From JADLHS01 sp044225555 (GTDB lineage Bacteria > Verrucomicrobiota > Verrucomicrobiia > Limisphaerales > JADLHS01), in the NCBI GenBank assembly GCA_044225555.1, contig JBGAIM010000018.1, forward strand, positions 1 through 64,000: DNA of 64,000 bases. The letters run 5' to 3'. Position numbers and translations under genes: made by a program. Positions 25,225 through 34,254 of this stretch are shown piece after piece; position 1 is the stretch's first letter; each line of letters begins with the position of its first letter. Under the pieces are notes generated by a model. It saw only the letters and a list, made by a program, of their open reading frames with translations. It had not been told where the DNA came from and searched no databases.

Positions 25225-26511
25225 ATGAATCCGACCGCCATCGAAGCTCACGCCAAGTTTGTCTTGCTGCAATGGATGATCATCATTGCAGCGGCGTGGG
25301 TGTTTGGGCGGCTGGGCAAGAAGTTGGGTCAGCCGCTGGCCGTGGGCGAAATCCTCGCGGGCATTCTGCTCGGGCCGTCGGCGCTGGGGCTGATCTGGCC
25401 GGCGGACTGGCCGGTGTTGTTCCCGAAGGAAACGCAACAATCGCTGCAACTGCTGGGCAAGCTCGGGCTCATTCTGTTGTTGTTCCAGGTCGGAATGGAA
25501 TTCGATTACGGCCATCTGCGCTCGCGCTCAAAGACCGTAACGGCAGTTTCGCTGCTCGGGATCATCGCGCCCTTCATTTGTGGAATTCTCATCGGCCCGT
25601 GGTTGCATCGTGAGTTTGCACCCGACCTCCCGAAGTTTGGTTTTCAACTTTTTCTCTGCATCGCGCTCTCAATCTCCGCGCTGCCGATCATGGGGCGCAT
25701 TCTGCTCGAAATGAAACTGGAGCGAACGGTCATCGGTGCCATGGGCATCAGCGCGGCGGCGATTGATGACGTGGTCGGCTGGATTCTGCTCGCGCTGGCC
25801 ACGGCGCTGGTGACTTCGGGCTTCGATGGCTGGGCGCTGTTGCGGCAGGTGGTTGGTGTGCTGGTCTTCTTTTTGGTTTTGCAAAAGGCGATTGGTCCGG
25901 GGCTGCGCTGGGCCTGGCGGCGCAGCCAGGAGCGATCTGGCGGGCAGGGAATGTCGGTTTCCTTTCTCACGCTGCTGTTGATCGTGCTGTTCGGCTCCTG
26001 CTTGGTCAGCAACCGGCTCGGGGTGTTCGCCATCTTCGGCGCGTTCCTGCTCGGGGTTTCGTTGCATCAGCAACTCGATCTCGTCAAGGCATGGCGCGAA
26101 AGGTTTTCGGATTTTGTGCTCGTGGCGATGGTGCCGATTTTCTTCACCAACACGGGGCTGAACACGTCCATCGGTTCACTGAACACGTGGAGTCTATGGC
26201 TGGGTTGCGCTGTCGTGATGCTGGCGGCGGTGGCGGGAAAGCTGGGTGGCTGTTTTGTGGGAGCGCGCCTGACTGGCCAATCCCCGCGTGAGGCCGGCTG
26301 CATTGCGGCGTTGATGAACACCCGCGCGCTGATGGGATTGGTGGCCATCAACATCGGTCTCGACCTCAAGCTGCTGAATCGCGAGATGTTCACGATGCTG
26401 GTCATCATGGCGTTGTTGACAACGGCAATGACCGGCCCGTTGTTGCGCTGGCTGTTGCCGGCGGAGCTAAAAAATCCTTTATCTGTCGGCAAATCGGACA
26501 AACCGGTCTGA
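25225..26511 (+). CDS. CPA2-family cation/proton antiporter (Kef/NapA-like)
   Basis: A 428-residue integral membrane protein with about 12 hydrophobic helices. The opening 'VLLQWMIIIAAAWVFGRLGKKLGQPLAVGEILAGILLGPSALG' is the classic CPA2 start, and 'AAAIDDVVGWILLALATAL' contains the Asp pair of the ion-binding site in helix 5. It lacks the C-terminal TrkA-N/RCK regulatory domain of full Kef proteins and so resembles NapA-type Na+/H+ antiporters. The ATG at 25225 is chosen because the previous codons are leader-like. A hairpin follows its stop. Confidence 0.92.
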   Translation: MNPTAIEAHAKFVLLQWMIIIAAAWVFGRLGKKLGQPLAVGEILAGILLGPSALGLIWPADWPVLFPKETQQSLQLLGKLGLILLLFQVGMEFDYGHLRSRSKTVTAVSLLGIIAPFICGILIGPWLHREFAPDLPKFGFQLFLCIALSISALPIMGRILLEMKLERTVIGAMGISAAAIDDVVGWILLALATALVTSGFDGWALLRQVVGVLVFFLVLQKAIGPGLRWAWRRSQERSGGQGMSVSFLTLLLIVLFGSCLVSNRLGVFAIFGAFLLGVSLHQQLDLVKAWRERFSDFVLVAMVPIFFTNTGLNTSIGSLNTWSLWLGCAVVMLAAVAGKLGGCFVGARLTGQSPREAGCIAALMNTRALMGLVAINIGLDLKLLNREMFTMLVIMALLTTAMTGPLLRWLLPAELKNPLSVGKSDKPV

Positions 26512-26519
26512 AAACTCAA

Positions 26520-26542
26520 CGCCAGCGGGGTGGAAGCTGGCG
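26520..26542. repeat. hairpin after the antiporter gene
   Basis: A 7-bp stem CGCCAGC/GCTGGCG with a 9-base loop begins nine bases after the antiporter stop. No T-run follows, so it is at best a weak or factor-assisted terminator. Confidence 0.4.
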
Positions 26543-26650
26543 GATTGAGATGCTGTAGCATGTGCTTCGGCCTCGGCGCGGCGTTTGCTTGGTTCACGCG
26601 AGCACTCGTTGCTTGCCTGGGAGAGAGGCCATTACTACGTTGGAACGATT

Positions 26651-27583
26651 ATGGAAAATGTTGTCATCATCGGCTCAGGCTGCGCGGGTTGGACGGCGGC
26701 GCTCTACACCGCCCGGGCGAATCTAAAACCCATCGTTATCACCGGCGAGCAACCCGGCGGCCTCCTTACCACGACGAGCATCGTCGAAAACTTTCCCGGC
26801 TTCCCCGAAGGCGTGGATGGCTACGAACTCATGACGCGGATGCAGCAACAGGCCGAGCGCTTCGGCACGCGCGTAAAGTTTGGCAGCATCGTGCAGTCAG
26901 TGGATTTTTCGAAACGTCCATTCACCCTGATGGTGGATGGCGAAAAGGTGGAGACGAAAACTGTCATCATTGCCACGGGCGCCGGCCATCGGCATCTCGG
27001 ATTGCCGAGCGAGGATTTGCTGGAGAAAAAAGGCGTAACCTATTGCGCGACTTGCGATGGCGCGCTGCCCATGTTCCGCAACCAACCGCTCGTCGTGGTC
27101 GGCGGCGGCGATTCCGCCTGCGAAGAAGCGATGTATCTGACGCGCTTTGCCTCGGTGGTTTACCTGATCCATCGTCGCGACACACTGCGCGCCTCCAAGA
27201 TCATGGCCGACCGCACGCTGGCGAATCCGAAGATTAAACCCGTGTGGGACTCGGTCGTAACCGAAGTTCTCAACGTGAAGCAGGACAAGGTCACCGGCGT
27301 GAAGGTGAAGAACCTGAAAACCAACGCGGAGACGACGCTGGACTGCGCCGGAGTCTTCGTCGCCATTGGCCATGTGCCGAACACGAAAATCTTCCAGCCG
27401 TTCATCAAGACCGACGAGAACGGTTACATCGTCCGCACGGAGGGGGCTTCCACCAATGTACACGGCGTCTTCGTGGCGGGTGATTGTTCGGATCACGTTT
27501 ATCGCCAGGCCATCACGGCTGCCGGCATGGGCTGCGCCGCGGCCATTGAAGCGGAGCGTCTGCTCGCGGCCGACAATGCTTGA
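26651..27583 (+). CDS. trxB: thioredoxin reductase
   Basis: A 310-residue cytoplasmic FAD/NADPH enzyme that reduces thioredoxin. FAD site: GSGCAGWTAALYTARA near the N-terminus (the usual GPAG is GCAG). The redox-active pair is CATC (Cys132-Cys135) in 'KGVTYCATCDGALP'. The NADPH site is 'VVVGGGDSACEEA' at about 155, and the C-terminal FAD motif 'GVFVAGDCSDHVYRQAITAAGMGCAAAIEAERLL' is complete. Length is normal (305-320). The ATG at 26651 is preferred over upstream starts because the FAD motif begins six residues in. Confidence 0.95.
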   Translation: MENVVIIGSGCAGWTAALYTARANLKPIVITGEQPGGLLTTTSIVENFPGFPEGVDGYELMTRMQQQAERFGTRVKFGSIVQSVDFSKRPFTLMVDGEKVETKTVIIATGAGHRHLGLPSEDLLEKKGVTYCATCDGALPMFRNQPLVVVGGGDSACEEAMYLTRFASVVYLIHRRDTLRASKIMADRTLANPKIKPVWDSVVTEVLNVKQDKVTGVKVKNLKTNAETTLDCAGVFVAIGHVPNTKIFQPFIKTDENGYIVRTEGASTNVHGVFVAGDCSDHVYRQAITAAGMGCAAAIEAERLLAADNA

Positions 27584-27646
27584 GCCGGTCCGCGGACACG
27601 CGCGAAAAAATCTTGGCGGCGAAAGCACCGGGCGTAAACTGCGTCC

Positions 27647-28525
27647 ATGAAACCGAACCCGCAACTTGGCAAGGTTACGTTTCTCGATGCGCAGGGAGAT
27701 TTACCTGCTCTGGAAGTCACCACTCCGTGGAGCCGGGCGGAAGTTTATCTCCACGGTGCGCATGTCACCCAGTTTCAAAAACACGGCGAGCCACCGCTGC
27801 TTTTTCTCAGCCAGTGCAGCCGGTTCGAGAATGGCGCGCCGATTCGCGGGGGCATCCCGATCATCTTTCCGTGGTTTGGCAAGCCGGCGGATAAACCCGG
27901 CCAGCACGGGTTTGTGCGAATTCGGGATTGGGAACTGGCTGAAATCACATCGCCGGCGGATGGCAGTGTGATCGTGCGCTTGCGCCTGGAGGTTGGCCGG
28001 GAAATCCCTGAAGGCTCCGACTGCGCGGTGGAATACGTGGTCACGGTCAGCGACACGTTAAGTGCCGAGTTGATCGTTACGAACAAGTCGGCGCAGAAGT
28101 TTGGTTTCGAGAACTGCCTGCACACGTATTTCACCGTTGGCGACATCGGTGCGGTGACGGTGTGTGGGTTGAAGGGCGTGGATTACCTCGACTCGCTGGA
28201 AGGCCGGCAGCGCAAGACGGAGGCGACCGAAGCCATCCGCTTCACTGGAGAAGTGGATCGCATCTACATCAACACGCCGCACGCAACGGAGATTCGCGAT
28301 GAATCCCTGCGCCGGGTTATTCGTATCGAGAAGGAGCACTCGCTGGCCACCGTGGTGTGGAACCCGTGGATTGCCAAGTCCAAGGCAATGCCGGACTTCG
28401 GCGACGACGAGTATCAGCGGATGGTCTGCGTGGAATCGGGCAACGTCGCGGTGAACGAACTAACGTTGTTGCCTGGGGAATCCTCCCGCCTGAAGGTAAA
28501 GATCAGCAGCGGGGCTCTTTCGTAG
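27647..28525 (+). CDS. D-hexose-6-phosphate mutarotase (aldose 1-epimerase family)
   Basis: A 292-residue cytoplasmic protein of the YeaD-like branch of the galactose-mutarotase superfamily, interconverting anomers of hexose phosphates. Family segments are clear: 'VYLHGAHVTQFQKHGEPPLLFLSQCSRFENGAPIRGGIPIIFPWFG', 'ENCLHTYFTVGDIGAVTVCGLKGVDYLD' and 'VVWNPWIAKSKAMPDFGDDEYQRMVCVESGN'. The conserved His in 'HTYF' and Asp in 'MPDFGDDEY' are the expected catalytic positions. It follows trxB on the same strand after 63 bases. Confidence 0.9.
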   Translation: MKPNPQLGKVTFLDAQGDLPALEVTTPWSRAEVYLHGAHVTQFQKHGEPPLLFLSQCSRFENGAPIRGGIPIIFPWFGKPADKPGQHGFVRIRDWELAEITSPADGSVIVRLRLEVGREIPEGSDCAVEYVVTVSDTLSAELIVTNKSAQKFGFENCLHTYFTVGDIGAVTVCGLKGVDYLDSLEGRQRKTEATEAIRFTGEVDRIYINTPHATEIRDESLRRVIRIEKEHSLATVVWNPWIAKSKAMPDFGDDEYQRMVCVESGNVAVNELTLLPGESSRLKVKISSGALS

Positions 28526-28562
28526 CGAACGGGAGCGTTAATGGTGTCGGGGGTGCCCGGGG

Positions 28563-29048
28563 TTATCTCGATGACCCCGCCGTCGGGGGCTTGTCCTTTA
28601 ACGCGGAAAAATTTCCTTCCTCGCAGCAGGCCACGAAGCCTTCCGTCACTGACTTCAATTCCTCCCAGCGGGCGCGAATCTTCTTCGCCTCCTGCTGTGA
28701 AATCTCGTTGTCCGCCGCGGCGCTGGCGATGACGGCGAGGAGGTCGGCGAATTCCTGCACAATTTCGTTGGTGGCCGGAATGAGGAAGTCGGGGTGCGGT
28801 TTGTTGGTGCGCGGATTAAGGATGAAGAAACCTCCGGCGCGCTCGCAGATCCATTGCACGACACGGCGGTCGTTCGTACTGCGCAGAAGTTGTTCGATGC
28901 GGTCGAGCGGATTGACCGCGCCGCTGCCGTCGCCTTCGTCCGGCTCGGCCCACTTGTAAATCATCGAGAGGGAAAGGTTGAGATCGCCGGCCACCTGCTT
29001 CGCGCTGGTCTTCTGAAGGACCTCGCGGAGGAGTTCGTGAGATTGCAT
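28563..29048 (-). CDS. phage CII-like HTH regulatory protein
   Basis: A 161-residue protein. The N-terminus 'SHELLREVLQKTSAKQVAGDLNLSLSMIYKWAEP' is a helix-turn-helix of the phage CII/CP76 regulatory type (Pfam PF06892 style). The C-terminal half is helical and acidic ('AVIASAAADNEISQQEAKKIRARWEELK'). Such stand-alone proteins are known in PVC genomes outside prophages, and no other phage gene is here. It is transcribed away from squalene-hopene cyclase across a 90-base gap and could regulate that region. The ATG at 29048 is used because residues before it are not domain-like. Confidence 0.7.
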   Translation of the reverse strand: MQSHELLREVLQKTSAKQVAGDLNLSLSMIYKWAEPDEGDGSGAVNPLDRIEQLLRSTNDRRVVQWICERAGGFFILNPRTNKPHPDFLIPATNEIVQEFADLLAVIASAAADNEISQQEAKKIRARWEELKSVTEGFVACCEEGNFSALKDKPPTAGSSR

Positions 29049-29138
29049 GGACGCACAATGGAAAAGCCTTTGGCGGAATTCAATCCCGAAACTGACGGGC
29101 TGGCTGACGAATAGGATTATCGCCTTTACAGCTTTAGC

Positions 29139-31229
29139 ATGAATTCGCAAAGTAATGGCGTGTTAGTTTCATCGGAAACCAACCGGATCGGACGGGAGAC
29201 GCAGCAGTCCGAAGCCGGCAATCAATCCTGGCCTGAATTTGAAGCCGCCCTCCGGCGGTCCCAGGACTATTTGTTAAGCGTCCAGAAACCCGAAGGCTAC
29301 TGGGTGGGCGAACTGATGGTGGATTCGACCCTGGTTTCCGACACCATCGCGTACCATCATTGGAACGGGAAGGTGGACCCGGAGTGGCAGCGCAAGGCGG
29401 TCAATCACATCTTCTCCATGCAACTGCCGGACGGTGGCTGGAATATTTATTTCGGCGGGCCGGCGGAAGTCAACGCCACCATCAAGGCCTATCTGGCGTT
29501 GAAGCTGGCGGGCGTGCCGGTTACGGATCCGCGCATGTTGAAAGCGCGCGAGATGGCGATGAACCTCGGCGGCGTGCCGCGGATGAACACGTTCTCCAAG
29601 CTCTACCTGGCGCTGCTGGGTTTGTTTCCGTGGAAATATGTGCCGACGATTCCGTGCGAGGTGCTGCTCATCGGCAAATGGTTTCATGTCAATTTCTGGG
29701 AGATGAGCAACTGGTCGCGCGCGATGCTTGTGCCGCTGGCGATCATCAATCATTTCAAGCCCACGCGCCCGCTCAAGAACAACGTCAATCTTGATGAGCT
29801 TTATCCGGCGGGCATGGCGGAACGTGACCTGGCGTTGCCGCCCGACCCGGAGCGCATTTCGCTGCGCAACTTTTTCCTGTGGCTGGATCGCCTGCATAAA
29901 TTTGCCGAAGTTTTCGCGGAGAATGGCATTCATCCGTTCCGCAAACGTGCCCTCAAGAAGTGCGAGAACTGGATGCTGGAACGGTTTGAGGGCAGCGACG
30001 GATTGGCGGCTATTTTCCCGGCGATGCTCAACGCCCTCATCGCCCTCAAGGCGCTGGGTTATCCGGACGATCATCCGCAGGTCAAGCGGGCGGCGTACGA
30101 GTTGAAGAAGCTCGAACACGAGACGGCGGACACCGTGCGCATCGAACCTTGTTTTTCCCCGGTCTGGGACACGGCGATCGTGGCCATCTGCCTGCGCGAA
30201 TCCGGCGTGCCCGCCGACGATCCGCGCATGAAACGTTGCGCGGAGTGGCTGATGGAAAAGGAAATCCGCTTCCGCAGCGACTGGCAGTACAAGAATCCCG
30301 CCAAAGTCGAGCCTAGTGGCTGGGTGTTCGAGTACAACAACAAGTGGAATCCGGACGTGGATGACACCGCGATGGTGTTGCTCGCGTTGCGAAAAATTCC
30401 TACCGACAACGTGAAACGGCGGGATGAGTGTTTCCAGCGCGGGTTGAAGTGGATGATGACCTTCCAGTGCAAGGACGGTGGCTGGGCGGCGTTCGACAAG
30501 GATTGCACGAAAAACATTCTGGAAAAAGTTCCGTTCGCCGATCACAACGCGATGCTGGATCCCGAATGCGCCGACATCACGGCGCGCATTCTGGAGTTGC
30601 TTGGTTACGAGGGTTGGTCCACGAAGCATCCGCAAATCAAGGACGCACTGAGGTATCTCCGCGACGAGCAGGAAGAGGACGGTTCGTGGTATGGCCGTTG
30701 GGGTGTGAATTACATCTACGGCACGTGGCAGGCGCTGCGCGGCCTGCGCGCGTTGAAACTTGATATGAACCAGCCGTGGTTACAGAAGGCCAAACACTGG
30801 CTGGAGAGCGTCCAGCATTCCGACGGTGGCTGGGGCGAGCGCTGCAACACCTACGATGATCCGGTCTTCAAGGGGCAAGGTCCGAGCACCGCGTCCCAAA
30901 CGGCGTGGGCGGTGATGGGCCTGTGCGCGTTTGGTGATCCCGATTTGCCGAGCTTGCGTTGCGGCATCGAGTATCTCATCCGCACTCAAAACGAGGACGG
31001 TTCGTGGAGCGAGGATGAGATCACGGGCACCGGTTTCCCGAAAGTCTTCTATCTCAAATACGACATGTATCGCAACGCCTGGCCGCTCTTGGCGTTGGCG
31101 ACGTTCAAGCAATTGTTGGACGGACAAAGTCCCGGTGCGGTGGGTGCCAATGGGTATTTGTCCGCGACCGCCACCTCGGCGCTGGCCGAAGCGGCGGCGG
31201 CTCGAAAGCCCGTCACTGCGACGCGTTGA
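29139..31229 (+). CDS. shc: squalene-hopene cyclase
   Basis: A 696-residue class II triterpene cyclase that turns squalene into hopene/hopanol at the inner membrane. The catalytic motif DVDD is at residues 406-409 (family DXDD). Several QW-type repeats are present: 'QLPDGGWNIYFGG', 'QCKDGGWAAFD', 'QEEDGSWYGRWGVNYIYGTW', 'QHSDGGWGERCNTYDD', 'QNEDGSWSEDEITGTGFP'. Length is slightly above the 630-660 norm because of a 30-residue N-terminal extension and a short tail. No other hopanoid gene lies in the window. A HEAT-repeat gene follows after 24 bases. Confidence 0.96.
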   Translation: MNSQSNGVLVSSETNRIGRETQQSEAGNQSWPEFEAALRRSQDYLLSVQKPEGYWVGELMVDSTLVSDTIAYHHWNGKVDPEWQRKAVNHIFSMQLPDGGWNIYFGGPAEVNATIKAYLALKLAGVPVTDPRMLKAREMAMNLGGVPRMNTFSKLYLALLGLFPWKYVPTIPCEVLLIGKWFHVNFWEMSNWSRAMLVPLAIINHFKPTRPLKNNVNLDELYPAGMAERDLALPPDPERISLRNFFLWLDRLHKFAEVFAENGIHPFRKRALKKCENWMLERFEGSDGLAAIFPAMLNALIALKALGYPDDHPQVKRAAYELKKLEHETADTVRIEPCFSPVWDTAIVAICLRESGVPADDPRMKRCAEWLMEKEIRFRSDWQYKNPAKVEPSGWVFEYNNKWNPDVDDTAMVLLALRKIPTDNVKRRDECFQRGLKWMMTFQCKDGGWAAFDKDCTKNILEKVPFADHNAMLDPECADITARILELLGYEGWSTKHPQIKDALRYLRDEQEEDGSWYGRWGVNYIYGTWQALRGLRALKLDMNQPWLQKAKHWLESVQHSDGGWGERCNTYDDPVFKGQGPSTASQTAWAVMGLCAFGDPDLPSLRCGIEYLIRTQNEDGSWSEDEITGTGFPKVFYLKYDMYRNAWPLLALATFKQLLDGQSPGAVGANGYLSATATSALAEAAAARKPVTATR

Positions 31230-31253
31230 ATTCCACCGCTGCGCTCGCCGCGG

Positions 31254-32402
31254 GTGTTATGGTATGTTCGGCCCGGCTTGAAACGGAAAATTCTCATCGC
31301 CTTGGCGGTTGTGGTCGGGCTGATTGTCTTCCTGGTCGTGCGACAGGAACTCGCTTATCGTCGCGCCAGCTACCAGGGCAAATCCGCGCGCACCTGGGCG
31401 CAGGAATTGTCTGCGAGCCTCGATCTCACGGTCACCAACGACGCCATTGCCGCCTTCCACGTCATGGGTTCCGATGCCGTGCCGCCGCTGGTGGCGATGC
31501 TCAAGACGCGCGAATCGTGGTACGCAAGACTGCTCGTTCAACAGGGCAAACAACTGCCGATCGCAACCCGGCGTTATCTGTTCGACAAGATCAAACCGGG
31601 CCGGTCGGGAGCACAACGCGTCGCCGCGGCCCGGGCGCTCGGAGTGGTAGGGCCGGGCGCCAGTGAAGCCGTGCCGGATTTGATGGCGGCGCTCAAGGAC
31701 GATCCCGAGGTTCGCTGGGTGGCGGCGCAAGCACTCGTCAACCTTGGCGATCGAGGCATCCAGGCGATGACCTCAGCCACCACGAACCAGAATGCCGAGA
31801 TTCGCCACGTCGCCGTCTATGGACTGGGTCAGGCGGGAACGAATGCCTGGCCGGCCACTGCCGCACTGTTCGACCGGGTGCTCGATACCAATGAATCCGT
31901 CAGTGCCTCGGCGCTTTATTCGCTTCGCCGTGTCGGGGCCGCTGGGCTGCCCGTTGTGTTGGAGGTTTTCGCGACCGAGGATCCGGCGCGGTTGGCAGCA
32001 GCGATCAAAGCCATCCGGGCGATGAACACCCCGCCGCAACAGGTTTTGCGCACGTTGCTCGATTATGCCACCAATAGTAATCCCGACTTACGGCTTCACT
32101 CCTTGGCAGCCTTGCACGCACTGCGGCTGAACCAGCCGCGCGTGGTGGCGACGTATCTGCGAGCCATGGGCGACACCCATCCCGGTGTTCGTGCTGCCGC
32201 CGCACGGGCGATGAATCAAGCCGACGTGTGGGCCACCAACCAGGCCCTTGGCGAAGTCACCGTCCAGATCCTGAATCTCAGCGGGACGCTGGACAGTAAC
32301 ATCGTGTCAGCGCTCAACGGGCTGTTGCAGGATCCGGATGCGTCAGTGCGGAACGCTGCCCAACAAACCCTGGCCAATCTGAAAGCGCCAAGGACGGACT
32401 GA
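31254..32402 (+). CDS. membrane-anchored HEAT-repeat protein
   Basis: A 382-residue protein with one N-terminal helix (about 11-30, KILIALAVVVGLIVFLVV) and then HEAT-like alpha-solenoid repeats of about 30 residues: 'VAAARALGVVGPGASEAVPDLMAALKDDPEVRWVAAQALVNLGD', 'IRHVAVYGLGQAGTNAWPATAALFD', 'VRAAAARAMNQADVWATN'. Such repeats give protein-protein scaffolds. The GTG at 31254 is used; a TTG at 31278 just before the helix is equally possible. It lies between shc and pyrD with short gaps. Confidence 0.8.
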   Translation: MLWYVRPGLKRKILIALAVVVGLIVFLVVRQELAYRRASYQGKSARTWAQELSASLDLTVTNDAIAAFHVMGSDAVPPLVAMLKTRESWYARLLVQQGKQLPIATRRYLFDKIKPGRSGAQRVAAARALGVVGPGASEAVPDLMAALKDDPEVRWVAAQALVNLGDRGIQAMTSATTNQNAEIRHVAVYGLGQAGTNAWPATAALFDRVLDTNESVSASALYSLRRVGAAGLPVVLEVFATEDPARLAAAIKAIRAMNTPPQQVLRTLLDYATNSNPDLRLHSLAALHALRLNQPRVVATYLRAMGDTHPGVRAAAARAMNQADVWATNQALGEVTVQILNLSGTLDSNIVSALNGLLQDPDASVRNAAQQTLANLKAPRTD

Positions 32403-32459
32403 TCGTCCGCGGGCGATTCCTGACTCGACACCCGGCGCTGCTCTCCGGAAACTGGGTGC

Positions 32460-33620
32460 ATGAGTTGGGTCTATCGGCGGTTGCTTCGTCCCGTCTTGTT
32501 TCAGAACGATGCGGAAGAAATTCATGGTCACACTTTGCACGGGCTCGCTTGGGCCAGTCGCCATGAATTGGTTTGCGATGCGACGCAAACTTTTCTGGGG
32601 GCGCCGGCTTTGCCGGTGGAACTTTTTGGCCTGCGTTTCCCAAATCCAGTGGGCCTGGCCGCCGGCATGGACAAACTCGGTGAAGCTGTTCCGGCTTGGG
32701 CCGCGTTGGGTTTTGGCTTCAGCGAACTTGGCGGCGTGACCTGGCAAGCGCAACCGGGGAATCCGCTGCCCCGGATCTTTCGGGCCATTCGCGAAGAGGC
32801 GATTGTGAATCGCATGGGCTTTAACAACGAGGGGGCGGTCGCGCTGGCTGAACAGTTGCAACGCTGGCGAGCGGCGGGTCGTTGGCCGAACCATCCGGTC
32901 GGCATCAATCTGGGCAAGTCCAAGGTCACGTCGCTTGACCGGGCAGCTGAAGATTACGCGAATTCGTTTCGTGCGCTTCGTGACCTGGCCGATTTCTTTG
33001 TCGTCAACGTCAGTTCGCCGAACACACCGAACTTGCGCCAGCTTCAGGACAAGACGGCGCTGGATGAGATTCTCGCCGCGTTGCAGGAGGTGAACGCAGC
33101 GCCGAGGTCGGGGGGCAGGGGGCAGAAACCAATTCTGGTGAAGGTTGCGCCTGACCTTGCGTTCGAGGCGCTGGATGAAATCCTGCAACTGGTCGGCCCG
33201 CGCCAGCTCGCGGGCATTGTCGCCACGAATACCACGATTGCGCGACCTGAGACCAACGAAGCGGAGGTGCGAAAGGTCTATGCAGAAACCGGCGGTCTGA
33301 GTGGGCGACCATTGCGTGCCCGCAGCACCGAGGTCATTCGCCATCTTTACCGGCAGAGCCGTGGTAAATTGCCCATCATCGGTGTCGGAGGGATTTTTGA
33401 CGCGGAGGATGCCTGGGAGAAGATCACGGCGGGCGCGAGTCTGGTGCAGGTTTATTCCGGTTTGGTCTATGAGGGCCCGGGCTTGGCGCGGGCCATTGTC
33501 AATGGTTTGCGCCAAAGACTGGCTGGCGCGGGCTTGACCAATCTCAGCCAGGCAACCGGGTATGAAAACCAACCCATTTCAAATAAATCAGGGCTTGCAA
33601 CTGCTCCGCGCCATGTCTAG
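32460..33620 (+). CDS. pyrD: dihydroorotate dehydrogenase (quinone), class 2
   Basis: A 386-residue FMN enzyme that oxidises dihydroorotate to orotate and passes electrons to quinone at the inner membrane. The N-terminal helical segment 'WVYRRLLRPVLFQNDAEEIHGHTLHGL' is the membrane-associating extension that marks class 2. FMN/substrate segments include 'PNPVGLAAGMDKLGEAV', 'NRMGFNNEGA', 'VNVSSPNTPNLR' (catalytic Ser), 'VATNTT' and 'IIGVGGIFDAEDAWEKITAGASLVQVYSGLVYEGPG'. The C-terminus is about 35 residues longer than usual. It is followed after 78 bases by rpsP. Confidence 0.95.
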   Translation: MSWVYRRLLRPVLFQNDAEEIHGHTLHGLAWASRHELVCDATQTFLGAPALPVELFGLRFPNPVGLAAGMDKLGEAVPAWAALGFGFSELGGVTWQAQPGNPLPRIFRAIREEAIVNRMGFNNEGAVALAEQLQRWRAAGRWPNHPVGINLGKSKVTSLDRAAEDYANSFRALRDLADFFVVNVSSPNTPNLRQLQDKTALDEILAALQEVNAAPRSGGRGQKPILVKVAPDLAFEALDEILQLVGPRQLAGIVATNTTIARPETNEAEVRKVYAETGGLSGRPLRARSTEVIRHLYRQSRGKLPIIGVGGIFDAEDAWEKITAGASLVQVYSGLVYEGPGLARAIVNGLRQRLAGAGLTNLSQATGYENQPISNKSGLATAPRHV

Positions 33621-33698
33621 TCTCTGCGCTCCCGTTTTGGGGAAAAGCCCGGATGCCCTGCTTGTGCAACGTCGTCGGGTGTGATCGAAAGTAAATTT

Positions 33699-33953
33699 AT
33701 GGCAGTCAAAATTCGCATGAAGCGCATCGGCGCGAAGAACCAGCCGGTGTTTCGTATCGTGGTGGCCGATGGCCGCAGCCCGCGCGATGGCAAGTTCATC
33801 GAGGAACTCGGCACCTATCATCCCCGCCAGAAGGGCGACAACGTGAAGTTCGATCTCGAACGCGCGAAGTATTGGCTCAGCAAGGGCGCCCAGCCGAGCG
33901 ACACGGTGGCCAGCTTCATCAAGAAGGCCAGCAAGGCCGCGACCGCAGCCTGA
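33699..33953 (+). CDS. rpsP: ribosomal protein bS16
   Basis: An 84-residue 30S ribosomal protein. The start 'MAVKIRMKRIGAKNQPVFRIVV' and 'RDGKFIEELGTYHP' are diagnostic. The ATG at 33699 gives the universal N-terminus. It heads a run rpsP-khpA-trmD-rplS, the usual order except that rimM is missing. Confidence 0.97.
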   Translation: MAVKIRMKRIGAKNQPVFRIVVADGRSPRDGKFIEELGTYHPRQKGDNVKFDLERAKYWLSKGAQPSDTVASFIKKASKAATAA

Positions 33954-33964
33954 TTTTTTCAGTC

Positions 33965-34219
33965 ATGCAGGCGTTCCTCGAATACGTCGTCAAGGGACTC
34001 GTGCAGCATCCCGACGCGGTGACCATCACGCCGGTGGATCGTTCGGGAGCAACGGTGTATGAATTGCGCCTCGCAGCGCAGGATGTGGGCAAGGTGATTG
34101 GCCGGCAGGGGCAGACGATCAACGCGATTCGGTCGCTGTTGCAGGCGGGCAGTGCGAAGAAGGGTTTGCGCTGCTCGCTCGAAATTGTGGAAGACAAACC
34201 CGCGCGGGCGACGCAGTAG
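33965..34219 (+). CDS. khpA: KH-domain RNA-binding protein KhpA
   Basis: An 84-residue single KH-domain protein that binds RNA and, in other bacteria, pairs with KhpB. The GxxG loop sits in 'VGKVIGRQGQTINAIRSLLQAGS'. Eleven bases separate it from rpsP, and the trmD start is 35 bases downstream. Position between rpsP and trmD is the common khpA location. The ATG at 33965 is the first that begins the KH fold. Confidence 0.93.
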   Translation: MQAFLEYVVKGLVQHPDAVTITPVDRSGATVYELRLAAQDVGKVIGRQGQTINAIRSLLQAGSAKKGLRCSLEIVEDKPARATQ

Positions 34220-34254
34220 TTTTTGGGGGAGCGCAGTTGGCGCTTCACGCGAGC

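Noticed and set aside
29274..30635. Long minus-strand frame antisense to squalene-hopene cyclase
   Set aside because: Arg/His-rich shadow translation without features; shc motifs are decisive.
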